Source of the DNA: Paludibacteraceae bacterium
Lineage (GTDB): Bacteria > Bacteroidota > Bacteroidia > Bacteroidales > Paludibacteraceae
Direction of reading: 5' to 3'
DNA: 52,335 bases
Assembly: GCA_017483945.1 (NCBI GenBank)
Contig: JAFUUE010000025.1
Coordinates: 1-52,335, forward strand
The notes under the pieces: generated by a model
Databases searched by the model: none
What the model saw: only the letters and a program-made list of their open reading frames with translations
Told to the model about the DNA's origin: nothing
Made by a program: the position numbers and the translations under genes
Part shown: positions 9,809 through 17,361 of the stretch, in pieces
How the letters are laid out: every line of letters begins with the position of its first letter
Position numbering within the stretch: the first letter of the stretch is position 1

Positions 9809-11158
9809 ATGAAGAAACTTATTCTTTTCGCATTGACCGCATGCACACTGGCGGCGTGCGCCCCGAAACAAGAGGCTCCCAAGCGCCATACCGCATGGGC
9901 CTACGATGCCACTATCTACGAGTTGAACACCCGTCAGGCCACGCCCGAAGGCACTTTCCAAGCCGCAGAGGCACTGCTCCCGCAACTGCGCGAGAACGGC
10001 ATAGACATCATCTGGGTCATGCCGTGCCAGCCTATAGGCGTCATCACACGCAAAGGCTCACTCGGTAGCTACTACTCCATCATCGACTACTGCGCCATCA
10101 ACCCTGAGTTCGGCACACGCGCCGACTTCGAGCATTTCCTCGCCACGGCACACGACCTGGGATTCAAAGTCATCCTCGACTGGGTCGCTAACCACACCGC
10201 GCCCGACAGCGAGTGGACCAAGAACGACGGCTGGCACTACCGCGACAGCCTCGGCAACCTCATGGTGCAATACGACTGGACCGACATCAGCAAACTCAAC
10301 TATGACAACCATGACATGCGCGACGCCATGCTCCGCTCCATGCGCTGGTGGATGGACACCATCGGCATCGACGGCTTCCGCTGCGACGTGGCCGGCGAAG
10401 TGCCCACCGACTTCTGGAACTGGGCAATGGGCGATATCCGACGCGACTATCCCGACATGTTCACACTGGCCGAGGACGAGGATAAGGCGCAGGAACTCAC
10501 CGAGTCAGCCTTCGACATGTACTATGGATGGGAACTGCACCACCTCATGAACGATGTCGCACAGGGTACCAAGACCGTCGAAGACCTCTGGGCTTATTTC
10601 CAGAAATGTGACACCACACTCCGCCCCGAGGCTATCCGCATGAACTTCACCAGCAACCACGACGAGAACTCATGGAGCGGCACCGAATATGAGCGTATGG
10701 GAGACGCGGCACACCTCTTTGCCGCATTCACCTATGTCGTTCCCGGCATGCCGATGATCTACACCGGCCAGCTCAGCGGTAACCACCACCGGCTCGCTTT
10801 CTTTGAGAAAGACCTCATCGATGTGGTCGAGGATGCACCCGAACGCGGTCTCTACCAGTGGCTTAACCAACTCCGCGCCGACAACCCCGCCCTCTACAGC
10901 AACGAACTCGGAGCACCCATGCTGCGCGTACCTGCGGATAATGACGCCGTCTTTGCCTGCGCTCGCCAACTGCCCGGACGCCACGGCAACACCGTCCTCG
11001 CCGTCATGAACATGTCCGCCGACCAACAGGAGGTCACTCTCCAACTCGACCCCGCGCTCCAAGGCGACTTCCGCAAACCCTGCGGCAAGACCATCACTCT
11101 CGGCGAAGAATTCACATGCAAACTCGCTCCCTGGAGCTTCAAAATACTCACACGTTGA
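9809..11158 (+). CDS. GH13 alpha-amylase family lipoprotein (compact)
   Basis: This is a second predicted alpha-glucan hydrolase, 449 residues long. The lipoprotein signal ends at C17 (LAAC). The barrel shows DWVANH, GFRCDV with nucleophile D193, TLAED with E222, and SNHDEN with D285. It lacks the long N-terminal module of the upstream GH13 enzyme, so it may act on short oligosaccharides released by that one; this is inference. Its TGA stop overlaps the ATG of the downstream hydrolase by one base, indicating translational coupling. Confidence 0.9.
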   Translation: MKKLILFALTACTLAACAPKQEAPKRHTAWAYDATIYELNTRQATPEGTFQAAEALLPQLRENGIDIIWVMPCQPIGVITRKGSLGSYYSIIDYCAINPEFGTRADFEHFLATAHDLGFKVILDWVANHTAPDSEWTKNDGWHYRDSLGNLMVQYDWTDISKLNYDNHDMRDAMLRSMRWWMDTIGIDGFRCDVAGEVPTDFWNWAMGDIRRDYPDMFTLAEDEDKAQELTESAFDMYYGWELHHLMNDVAQGTKTVEDLWAYFQKCDTTLRPEAIRMNFTSNHDENSWSGTEYERMGDAAHLFAAFTYVVPGMPMIYTGQLSGNHHRLAFFEKDLIDVVEDAPERGLYQWLNQLRADNPALYSNELGAPMLRVPADNDAVFACARQLPGRHGNTVLAVMNMSADQQEVTLQLDPALQGDFRKPCGKTITLGEEFTCKLAPWSFKILTR

Positions 11159-11745
11159 TGCAAATCAAGTCTTTCTGCTTCAATCCCTACAGCCAGTGCA
11201 CCTACCTCGTCTATGAGCGGGACCAGGCGTTGCTGATTGACGCAGGCATGTACTCGGATACAGAACAGGAACGCCTTCGGGCGTTCCTGTCTGCTATGCA
11301 TCTCCGGCCGGTGGGCGTGCTCATCACACATACCCACCCCGACCATGTCTGCGGACTCCGGCAACTCTGCCGTGACTATCCTCTGCAACCCGTCATCTTC
11401 CCAGCCGAAGGAGCGCTCGACCTGCCCGAGCCGTTCCGCATACGGGCCATCCGTACACCCGGACACAAGGAAGACTGCGTCTGCTATCTACTGGAGAATA
11501 CTGTTTCTCTCGTTGATGAGCGTCCCTTCGCCGACGACTCCGAGTCGTATCCGCCTATTTTATTCAGCGGAGATACGCTCTTCCGCGAGTCCGTCGGGCG
11601 AACCGACCTGCAGGGAGGAGACATGTTCCTGTTGCAACAATCGCTCCAGCGCCTCTGCGACCTGCCAGACAATACGTTTGTCCTGCCCGGACATGGCGCA
11701 CCGACCACTATCGGACACGAACGGCGCTTCAATCCCTGGCTGTGA
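11158..11745 (+). CDS. Metallo-beta-lactamase-fold hydrolase (glyoxalase II-like)
   Basis: This 195-residue protein has the zinc-binding signature THTHPDH (HxHxDH) near residue 60, and further metal-ligand histidines in the TPGHKED and LPGHG contexts. It belongs to the large hydroxyacylglutathione-hydrolase-like group, which acts on thioesters and related substrates. The start at ATG 11158 overlaps the TGA of the upstream amylase by one base. An in-frame start further upstream would run deep into that gene. The downstream CobW gene converges on it with a gap of only 2 bp. The substrate is unknown. Confidence 0.85.
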   Translation: MQIKSFCFNPYSQCTYLVYERDQALLIDAGMYSDTEQERLRAFLSAMHLRPVGVLITHTHPDHVCGLRQLCRDYPLQPVIFPAEGALDLPEPFRIRAIRTPGHKEDCVCYLLENTVSLVDERPFADDSESYPPILFSGDTLFRESVGRTDLQGGDMFLLQQSLQRLCDLPDNTFVLPGHGAPTTIGHERRFNPWL

Positions 11746-11747
11746 GA

Positions 11748-12989
11748 TTACTCCAGACAGGCATCCAGCGCCGCTTCTATCGCCGCGCGGTCCATCTTCT
11801 GACCGATGAATACTAACTTCTGCATTCGGTCACCGTACTGCTCGTCCCAATCGCGCTGCAGTTGCTCCTCACGGGCCATCAACTGCATCAACTCCTCTTT
11901 CGGCATCGTCGCATACCACTGACCGGCATTCTGCAACTTCACCTGACGCCCGGCCTGCTCGAACACATAGCACGTGTCGTATTCGTCGGAGAAATAGCAC
12001 ATCCCCTTTGCGCGGATGACCGACTTCGGCCAGTGACGAGCCACGAACTCATCAAACCGCCCCAGGTTCATCGGCCTACGGCGGCACCAGACAAACGTGC
12101 CAATCCCGTATTCCTCCACTTCCCCACCCTCGTGCTCATGGTCATGGTGGTGATGATGCTCATGGTCATGATGGTGGTGCTCATGTTCGTGGTGGTGATG
12201 GTGCTCATGTTCCTCTTCCTCGTCTTCTTCGTCCTCGTGGTCGTCATGCACCTCGTCTCGGTCCTCGATATGTTGAATCCATGCTGCCGAACCGGCCACA
12301 TCGTCAAAGTCAAACATGCCCGTCCCTACGATGCGGTCCAGGTCCACCGCACAGTAATCGCACTCGATGATTGCCGCCTTAGGTTGGATGGCACGGATAA
12401 TCCGGCGGATACGTTCTTTCTCCGAAGCACTCACTTCCGACACTTTGTTCAGCAATATGATGTTGCAGAACTCTATCTGCTGAATAATCAGGTTCTCGAT
12501 GTCATCCTCGTCTAAGGTTGTGCTCATCAGCGCTTGCCCCTCGCGGAACTCATCCCGCAGACGCAGCGCATCCACCACCGTCACTATGCAATCCAAACGA
12601 GGTACACCGTCTTTCGCATACTGAGGAGCCATCGACGGTATGCTGCATATGGTCTGCGCTATCGGAGCAGGCTCGCATATGCCGCTCGCCTCTATCACGA
12701 TGTAGTCAAAACGCCCCTGAGACACGATGTCATGCAACTGCTCCACCAGGTCCATCTTCAGCGTACAGCAGATACAACCGTTCTGCAACGCCACCAGACT
12801 ATCATCCTGCTGACGAACCACGCCGCCTTTCTGTATCAGGTCCGCATCTATATTCACCTCGCCTATATCATTCACTATCACAGCAAAACGTATTCCGCGG
12901 CGGTTGTTCAGTATCGCATTGACCAGTGTGGTCTTCCCGCTGCCCAAATAACCCGTGAGCAGCAATACGGGTACTTCCTTTATTTCCAT
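11748..12989 (-). CDS. CobW/COG0523-family GTPase, probable metal chaperone
   Basis: The protein is a P-loop GTPase of the metallochaperone family, 413 residues long. GYLGSGKT (13-20) is the nucleotide loop, and CICC (72-75) is the family metal-binding CxCC motif. Residues 248-287 form a low-complexity loop made almost only of His, Asp and Glu. A CobW C-terminal domain follows at about 295-400. Family members deliver zinc or, in cobalamin synthesis, cobalt. The histidine-rich loop suggests zinc, nickel or cobalt buffering. The gene starts about 540 bp from, and diverges from, a cobalamin riboswitch, so a cobalt link is possible but unproven. Its own promoter is at 13037-13067. Confidence 0.9.
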   Translation of the reverse strand: MEIKEVPVLLLTGYLGSGKTTLVNAILNNRRGIRFAVIVNDIGEVNIDADLIQKGGVVRQQDDSLVALQNGCICCTLKMDLVEQLHDIVSQGRFDYIVIEASGICEPAPIAQTICSIPSMAPQYAKDGVPRLDCIVTVVDALRLRDEFREGQALMSTTLDEDDIENLIIQQIEFCNIILLNKVSEVSASEKERIRRIIRAIQPKAAIIECDYCAVDLDRIVGTGMFDFDDVAGSAAWIQHIEDRDEVHDDHEDEEDEEEEHEHHHHHEHEHHHHDHEHHHHHDHEHEGGEVEEYGIGTFVWCRRRPMNLGRFDEFVARHWPKSVIRAKGMCYFSDEYDTCYVFEQAGRQVKLQNAGQWYATMPKEELMQLMAREEQLQRDWDEQYGDRMQKLVFIGQKMDRAAIEAALDACLE

Positions 12990-13036
12990 ATCTCTTGTTT
13001 TTTAGGACTATATTTGTATGTCTTGTTTTCGACCTG

Positions 13037-13068
13037 CAAAGGTACAACAAATATTTCATTTTCGCAAA
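13037..13068 (-). promoter_or_regulatory. Promoter for the CobW-family gene
   Basis: On the minus strand TACCTTTG (complement of 13037-13044) lies 20 bp downstream of TTTG (complement of 13065-13068). No zinc-regulator palindrome was recognised around it. Confidence 0.75.
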
Positions 13069-13175
13069 TCGCATCCTATTAAATATATAAATTCCATTTA
13101 GGAACGCCATTTTTTATGGAAGGGAGATACAGGGGAGCACCCGTATTTTCCCTTGGGATTTAGTCCGAACACCAG

Positions 13176-13223
13176 CGGGCCTCGGTGAATGACTAAGGAC
13201 AACTAAGAATCTCTAAGAACCAC
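13176..13223. repeat. Right copy of the 48-bp dispersed inverted repeat
   Basis: This is the reverse complement of 1-48 with a single mismatch. The word CTAAG recurs every 10 bp inside it (CTAAGGACAA, CTAAGAATCT, CTAAGAACCA). It is non-coding. Confidence 0.85.
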
Positions 13224-13267
13224 TAACGAAACGCCGGGGCGATTTGGAACAATTGAAAGAAAAACGC

Positions 13268-13463
13268 TTTGCACTTTTTGCACTATTTGCACTTTGAAGG
13301 TGGTAGAAGGTGGTTTAAAATGGTTCAAAATGGTTCAAAATAGTTTAAGGTTGTTTAAAATGGTTCAAAATAGTTTAAGGTTGTTTAAAATGGTTCAAAA
13401 TAGTTTAAGGTTGTTTAAAATGGTTGAAGATGGTTGAAAGTGCAGAAAGTGCAAAAAGTGCAA
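13268..13463. repeat. Decamer array flanked by inverted arms
   Basis: Fourteen contiguous 10-bp units occupy 13301-13440. The types TGGTTCAAAA, TAGTTTAAGG and TTGTTTAAAA alternate with a 30-bp higher-order period. The left arm (13269-13295, TTTGCACT words every 9 bp) and right arm (13437-13463, AAAGTGCA words) are inverted copies matching at 25 of 27 positions. The block could fold into a long stem with the decamers as the loop. Confidence 0.9.
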
Positions 13464-13492
13464 GGCAAATAATTAAAAAATGCACCGAGGTA

Positions 13493-13523
13493 TTGCGTAT
13501 GTGCAATTTTTGTAGTACTTTTG
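13493..13523 (+). promoter_or_regulatory. Promoter for the cobalamin-riboswitch transcript
   Basis: TTG at 13493-13495 and TACTTTTG at 13516-13523 are 20 bp apart. The predicted start near 13529 coincides with the first base of the riboswitch P1 stem. Confidence 0.75.
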
Positions 13524-13528
13524 TAGTC

Positions 13529-13713
13529 GCTATCGGTGCCGGGAAGCAGGTGCGAATCCTGCACAGACCCGCTGCTGTGTTTCGCAATCGACCCTCAGAT
13601 TCTATTGTCACTGCCCTGTCGGGTGGGAAGGCATGAGGCAAGAGCGATGAGTCAGAAGACCGACCGATAGCATACGAAGTCGTTAGCCTGCTCTCGAGGA
13701 TTAGAGCCACGAC
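13529..13713 (+). promoter_or_regulatory. Cobalamin riboswitch
   Basis: The aptamer shows the classic conserved blocks: GGTGCC followed by GGGAAGCAGGTGCGAATCC, then CAGACCCGC, and GCGATGAGTCAGAAGAC near the 3' end. The closing stem pairs GCTATCGGT (13529-13537) with ACCGATAGC (13663-13671). A second hairpin at 13679-13713 pairs GTCGT with ACGAC and GCTCT with AGAGC. It ends directly against the GTG start codon, so control is probably translational, by hiding the initiation region when cobalamin is bound. Confidence 0.95.
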
Positions 13714-14568
13714 GTGCATAAGGATTTGCTATACATATTAGTAGTATTGTCGGTGTCCGGCCTGTGGGGTTGTGCACCGGATGAGCCGTATAACCTGCCG
13801 AAGGGGGAGTCTGCGTACCTGCACCGAGTACTGGAGTATTGTCCGGCTCCGGGGCAGTTCGTGAATGTACTGCCGGAATATGAGGCGGGAGACGATGCCT
13901 CGTCCATGGCAGCCAAGTGCACGGCGGCACTGGCCGATAACGCGCGCGGAACGGTGACGCTCGGCGGTTGGGGCGGCTATATGACTTTTGCGTTTGACCA
14001 TCCGATACGCAACATCGCGGGTGAACGCGATTTCAGCATTTCCGGTAATGCTTTCACGATGAACGGCAACGCGGCCTACGGTTCGTCGGAACCGGGTATC
14101 GTGCTGGTATCGCGCGATGTGAACAAGAACGGCATGGCAGACGACGAATGGTATGAGTTAGCAGGCAGTGAGTATGCTTCGCCCGAGACGGAGCACTTCT
14201 ACACCTATACTTATACACGCGCAGGCGACACCGTGCGTAACGCGTTCCATAAGCAGCCGTATTACCCGGAGTGGTACGGCGATAGTTGCACGTTCACGGG
14301 TTCGCTGCTGGCTGTGCATCAGGAGCGTGTCAGCAACCAGTACGTGGTGCGCACACCGGACTACGGATATGCAGACAACAAGCCCAACACAGACACCACG
14401 GGTATCGGTATGGACATCGGTTGGGCAGTTGATGCCGGAGGGCGAAGCGTGTCCCTACCCTATATCGACTTTGTGCGTGTCTATACGGCCGTGCAAGACT
14501 GCAACGACATCACCGGCGAACTGTCCACCGAGATTACCGGCGCCGAGGATTTGCATTGGCGGAACTAG
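13714..14568 (+). CDS. Cobalamin-riboswitch-controlled surface lipoprotein
   Basis: The 284-residue product has a lipoprotein signal with the acylated cysteine at C20 (LWGC). The rest looks like a beta-rich extracellular domain, with GGWGGYMTFAFDHP, SSEPGIVLV and IDWAVDA-like stretches seen in Bacteroidetes proteins usually labelled only 'cell surface protein'. I chose GTG 13714 because it immediately follows the riboswitch hairpin and the signal peptide starts there. Riboswitch control argues for a role in capturing or using corrinoids at the cell surface. It may be related to the B12-binding surface lipoproteins described in gut Bacteroidetes (BtuG/BtuH types), but I cannot confirm family membership. 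No BtuB receptor gene is adjacent. Confidence 0.75.
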   Translation: MHKDLLYILVVLSVSGLWGCAPDEPYNLPKGESAYLHRVLEYCPAPGQFVNVLPEYEAGDDASSMAAKCTAALADNARGTVTLGGWGGYMTFAFDHPIRNIAGERDFSISGNAFTMNGNAAYGSSEPGIVLVSRDVNKNGMADDEWYELAGSEYASPETEHFYTYTYTRAGDTVRNAFHKQPYYPEWYGDSCTFTGSLLAVHQERVSNQYVVRTPDYGYADNKPNTDTTGIGMDIGWAVDAGGRSVSLPYIDFVRVYTAVQDCNDITGELSTEITGAEDLHWRN

Positions 14569-14579
14569 GCTTCGCCTAG
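14565..14579 (+). other. Small perfect hairpin over the stop codon
   Basis: CTAGGC-TTC-GCCTAG is a perfect 6-bp stem that includes the TAG stop of the preceding gene. No T-tract follows. It may limit readthrough or protect the RNA end between the two riboswitch-locus genes. Confidence 0.5.
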
Positions 14580-14645
14580 ATTTAAGATTCAAGATTTAAG
14601 ATTACGACAAGACACTATTATATAACCAATTAAAACTATTTATTT

Positions 14646-16229
14646 ATGAAGAAATCTATCCTTTTTGTAGCTGCATTGGCACTGGCAATGGGTGCCACAG
14701 CGGAGACCTACAAGATGGGTTGGTCCACGTTGAGCGGTATGCCTAATTATGCACCGCACTACGAGAACGACGTATGGGACCAGCTCTACAATGACTCAAC
14801 CGAGCAGTTCATCTCGTTCAACGAGGGCAAGATGCTTGCTTCGCACCTGCCCGGCGGCAATTCTTATGATGGAATGTCGTGGGAAGGCTTCACACTGAGC
14901 CGTGTGGCTTCCGACTCGATATCGGCGTACGCTTGCATGGACAAGGGCGGTGTGGCCGGCGAGGGCAGTCCGTTCCTGGTAGGCTATTTCTCGGAGTACT
15001 ACGTGTACACTAACGAGGAGGAGTTGCCGTCAAGCAACATCATCTACTTCGACAGCCTGTACTACCCCGTATCGCTGTCTGTCAACCAGATTACCTCTGT
15101 GTATGAGAACCTGCTTCACGGCAACGCCTATTCACGTGCTTTCACCGAGAATGACACGCTGCGCCTGATTATCGCCGGACTGACGGAAGATATGGAGGCC
15201 AGTGAGGCGAAGGTCATTGTTCCGATGGCCGAGGGCACAACCTTCCTACAGCACTGGCAGGAGGTGGACCTGTCCTCGCTGGGACAGTGCGTGGGATTGG
15301 TATTCACCATGACGAGCACCGATATGAGCTACGGCATGATGAACACACCGGCCTACTTCGCGCTGGATGGTGTAACTATCTCCTCCGAGCCTGCAAGCGT
15401 GGAAGAGCGTGCACTGATAGCCATGAATTGGGCCACCGTAGAGGGCAATACCCTCCAGTCCTCAGTTATTGAGTTCACGGCTGACGGTGTATGGAGCAAC
15501 ACGTACGACGACTTTGACGAGCAGGCCTTCATTGTTGATGACCGCTTTGCATTCTATCACCTGATGAGCGGTAACTCGTGGGGTGGCATGTCTTGGGAAG
15601 GCTTCACCATCAGCAAGAAGGCCACTGACACAGACGACCAGTTCGCTTGCGCCGCCAAGGGCGGTCTGGCCGGCGAGGGCAGTCCTTTTGTCGTGGGTTA
15701 TTTCTCGGAGTACTATGTTATGCCTCAAATGGGTGTTCCCTCTAACTGCATCGTTGCTCTTGCCGAGACCTACTACCCCACCGAGATATCTATCTGCCAG
15801 AGCGCACGCACACTGTCTTCGTTGCAGAACGGCGACACTTATGCCCGTGCCTTCACGGAGCAGGACACACTGACTCTCCATATCCAAGCCATAGATGCCA
15901 AGCTCAATGTGCTGAAGCAGAAGGACTATGTGCTGGCAGCCGGCAGAGATTTCAATACCGGTTGGGAGACTGTGGACCTTTCGGAACTGGGTGCATGCAA
16001 CGGTCTGGCCTTCACGATGAGCAGCACCGACGTAGGATTGTGGGGCATCAACACCCCGACCTATTTCGCACTGGACGGACTGACTATCAGCACGGAAGCT
16101 CCTCAGATTGAGGAGGCCGTAGAGGCTGTAGAGGAAGAAGTTCGTGCCACGAAGGAGTTGCGCAACGGCCGCGTTGTTATCCGCCGTGGCGAGCAACTGT
16201 ATGACATCACCGGTCAGGTGATTCGTTAA
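14646..16229 (+). CDS. Secreted protein with two DUF4465 domains and a T9SS-like tail
   Basis: The 527-residue protein has a cleavable signal peptide (about 1-19) and two homologous halves. Each half contains SWEGFT(L/I)S, the block KGG(V/L)AGEGSPF(L/V)VGYFSEYYV, and an AFTE.DTL segment. These mark tandem DUF4465 domains at about 25-245 and 265-490. The C-terminus (NGRVVIRRGEQLYDITGQVIR) resembles the short sorting tail of type IX-secreted or surface-attached Bacteroidales proteins. It lies 77 bp after the riboswitch-controlled lipoprotein and before a strong terminator, so it is probably in the same cobalamin-controlled transcript. A ligand-binding surface role is the best guess; no catalytic motif is visible. 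Confidence 0.8.
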   Translation: MKKSILFVAALALAMGATAETYKMGWSTLSGMPNYAPHYENDVWDQLYNDSTEQFISFNEGKMLASHLPGGNSYDGMSWEGFTLSRVASDSISAYACMDKGGVAGEGSPFLVGYFSEYYVYTNEEELPSSNIIYFDSLYYPVSLSVNQITSVYENLLHGNAYSRAFTENDTLRLIIAGLTEDMEASEAKVIVPMAEGTTFLQHWQEVDLSSLGQCVGLVFTMTSTDMSYGMMNTPAYFALDGVTISSEPASVEERALIAMNWATVEGNTLQSSVIEFTADGVWSNTYDDFDEQAFIVDDRFAFYHLMSGNSWGGMSWEGFTISKKATDTDDQFACAAKGGLAGEGSPFVVGYFSEYYVMPQMGVPSNCIVALAETYYPTEISICQSARTLSSLQNGDTYARAFTEQDTLTLHIQAIDAKLNVLKQKDYVLAAGRDFNTGWETVDLSELGACNGLAFTMSSTDVGLWGINTPTYFALDGLTISTEAPQIEEAVEAVEEEVRATKELRNGRVVIRRGEQLYDITGQVIR

Positions 16230-16251
16230 GCAGGCACAGATTATAATACTA

Positions 16252-16287
16252 AGCAACGGCTTCCGATAAACGGAGGCCGTTGCTTTT
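16252..16287 (+). terminator. Intrinsic terminator of the riboswitch operon
   Basis: A long stem (AGCAACGGC.TCCG paired with CGGA.GCCGTTGCT) with an ATAAA loop is followed by TTTTGTT. It sits about 20 bp after the DUF4465 gene. Confidence 0.88.
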
Positions 16288-16301
16288 GTTATCTCTTTAG
16301 G

Positions 16302-16551
16302 CTCCGCTCTCCGAAAAAGAACTTTCGTAAACTCAAGTTTTTTTTCGGGGGCCATGCGGTACGGGTTTGATACGGACAATGTCTAGGATTGCTACGGGTC
16401 GCGTTCGACTCTCTCGCACACGGACTGCCGCAAAGCGGCATTAAGTGCTCGAGGCCTCCGCTCTCCGAAAAACAACTTTCGTAAACTCAAGTTTTTTTTC
16501 GGGGGCCATGCGGTACGGATTTGATACGGACAATGTCTAGGATTGCTACGG
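16302..16551. repeat. Directly repeated 96-bp hairpin element (two copies)
   Basis: Copy 1 (16302-16397) and copy 2 (16456-16551) differ at two positions. Each contains a long imperfect hairpin: CCGAAAAA with TTTTTCGG, and inside it AACTT with AAGTT. Each ends with words of the type TTGaTACGGAC spaced 11 bp apart. The gap 16230-16682 holds no gene. Confidence 0.85.
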
Positions 16552-16600
16552 ATTTGTACGGGTCGGGGATGGGATATAATAGGGGTGGCTAATAGAGGGA

Positions 16601-16675
16601 GAGCAATAGAAAAGCAATAGAAAAGCAATAGAAGAGCTAAAGAAAAGCAATAGAAGAACTAAAGAAAAGCAATAG
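16601..16675. repeat. 11-bp array of AAAAGCAATAG units
   Basis: Units in strict 11-bp register run as AAAAGCAATAG (16610), AAAAGCAATAG (16621), AAGAGCTAAAG (16632), AAAAGCAATAG (16643), AAGAACTAAAG (16654), AAAAGCAATAG (16665). They are preceded by a 9-bp partial. The array ends just before the stop codon of the leftward gene at 16683. Confidence 0.9.
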
Positions 16676-16682
16676 AAGAGGA

Positions 16683-17348
16683 CTAATGGGTGAACATGAG
16701 GCCGAGGTACAGGCGGGGGCCGGTGGGCATGGTCAGTTCGTTGTGGTGGAAAGCCAGCATCCAGTCAAGGCGGAAAGTGAGGTGCAGCTTGCGTGTCATA
16801 CAATAGTCACAGCCGACATAAGGGGTGACGTAGAAGAAACTTTGCTTATGGAAATAGGAGTCGCTCTGGCGTTCCCATGTGTCTTGGTCTCCGTCGAGCA
16901 TATAGAGCGAGCGCATTGCCCCTCCTCCCATGGCGGCACCGACATAGGGCCACGCCTTGTCCATCCGCCAGCAGGCATCGGCCAACACACCGCCACAGCC
17001 GATACGCATATAACTGCCCGGGCGAAGCATGTCCCGATTGTCCATCAGGCCGCTATACATGGTCGAGACGAAGCCCTCGAATCCCGTGCGCAGGTGCTTC
17101 CACAGATGCACACGCAGCGCGCCGCCGATGCCGAACAGGGCACCTTGGGGACTATAGGAGCGTCCATCCGCCGCCACCGGTGCGGCCTTGTCCGTGCCGA
17201 ACAGGTAGCCGGTATGCAGCATCATTCCGCCGGAGAAGCCCTGATAGACTCGCCGAGGGACGGTGTCATTCACTTCGCCGGCTTGTACGGGCAGCAGGAG
17301 CAGGCTCAGGAAGAGAGCAGTCAGGAGCAGTATCTTATATCGCATCAT
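16683..17348 (-). CDS. Predicted outer-membrane beta-barrel protein
   Basis: The 221-residue product has a signal peptide (about 1-23, ending PVQA-GE). Glycine- and aromatic-rich alternating strands follow and end in a short aromatic strand (LYLGLMFTH), as in small outer-membrane barrels. No named family is recognised with certainty. It lies 13 bp downstream of the tandem SUMF1-fold gene on the same strand, so the two are probably co-expressed. Its function may be to anchor or accompany that protein at the outer membrane; this is inference from context. Confidence 0.65.
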   Translation of the reverse strand: MMRYKILLLTALFLSLLLLPVQAGEVNDTVPRRVYQGFSGGMMLHTGYLFGTDKAAPVAADGRSYSPQGALFGIGGALRVHLWKHLRTGFEGFVSTMYSGLMDNRDMLRPGSYMRIGCGGVLADACWRMDKAWPYVGAAMGGGAMRSLYMLDGDQDTWERQSDSYFHKQSFFYVTPYVGCDYCMTRKLHLTFRLDWMLAFHHNELTMPTGPRLYLGLMFTH

Positions 17349-17361
17349 TCCAAGTTGGTTA

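Larger units (their letters stand above)
12990..13528. other. Repeat-filled region between the CobW gene and the riboswitch
   Basis: This gap holds the CobW promoter, the right copy of the 48-bp inverted repeat (13176-13223), the decamer array with its inverted flanks (13268-13463), and the riboswitch promoter (13493-13523). Small open frames here follow the repeats and are not credible genes. Confidence 0.7.

Noticed and set aside
13301-13440. Possible CRISPR array
   Set aside because: The units are only 10 bp with no spacers between them and no cas genes are present; it is a simple tandem array.
13652-13930. A minus-strand frame across the riboswitch
   Set aside because: The riboswitch fold and the plus-strand lipoprotein explain the region; the frame has no features of a gene.
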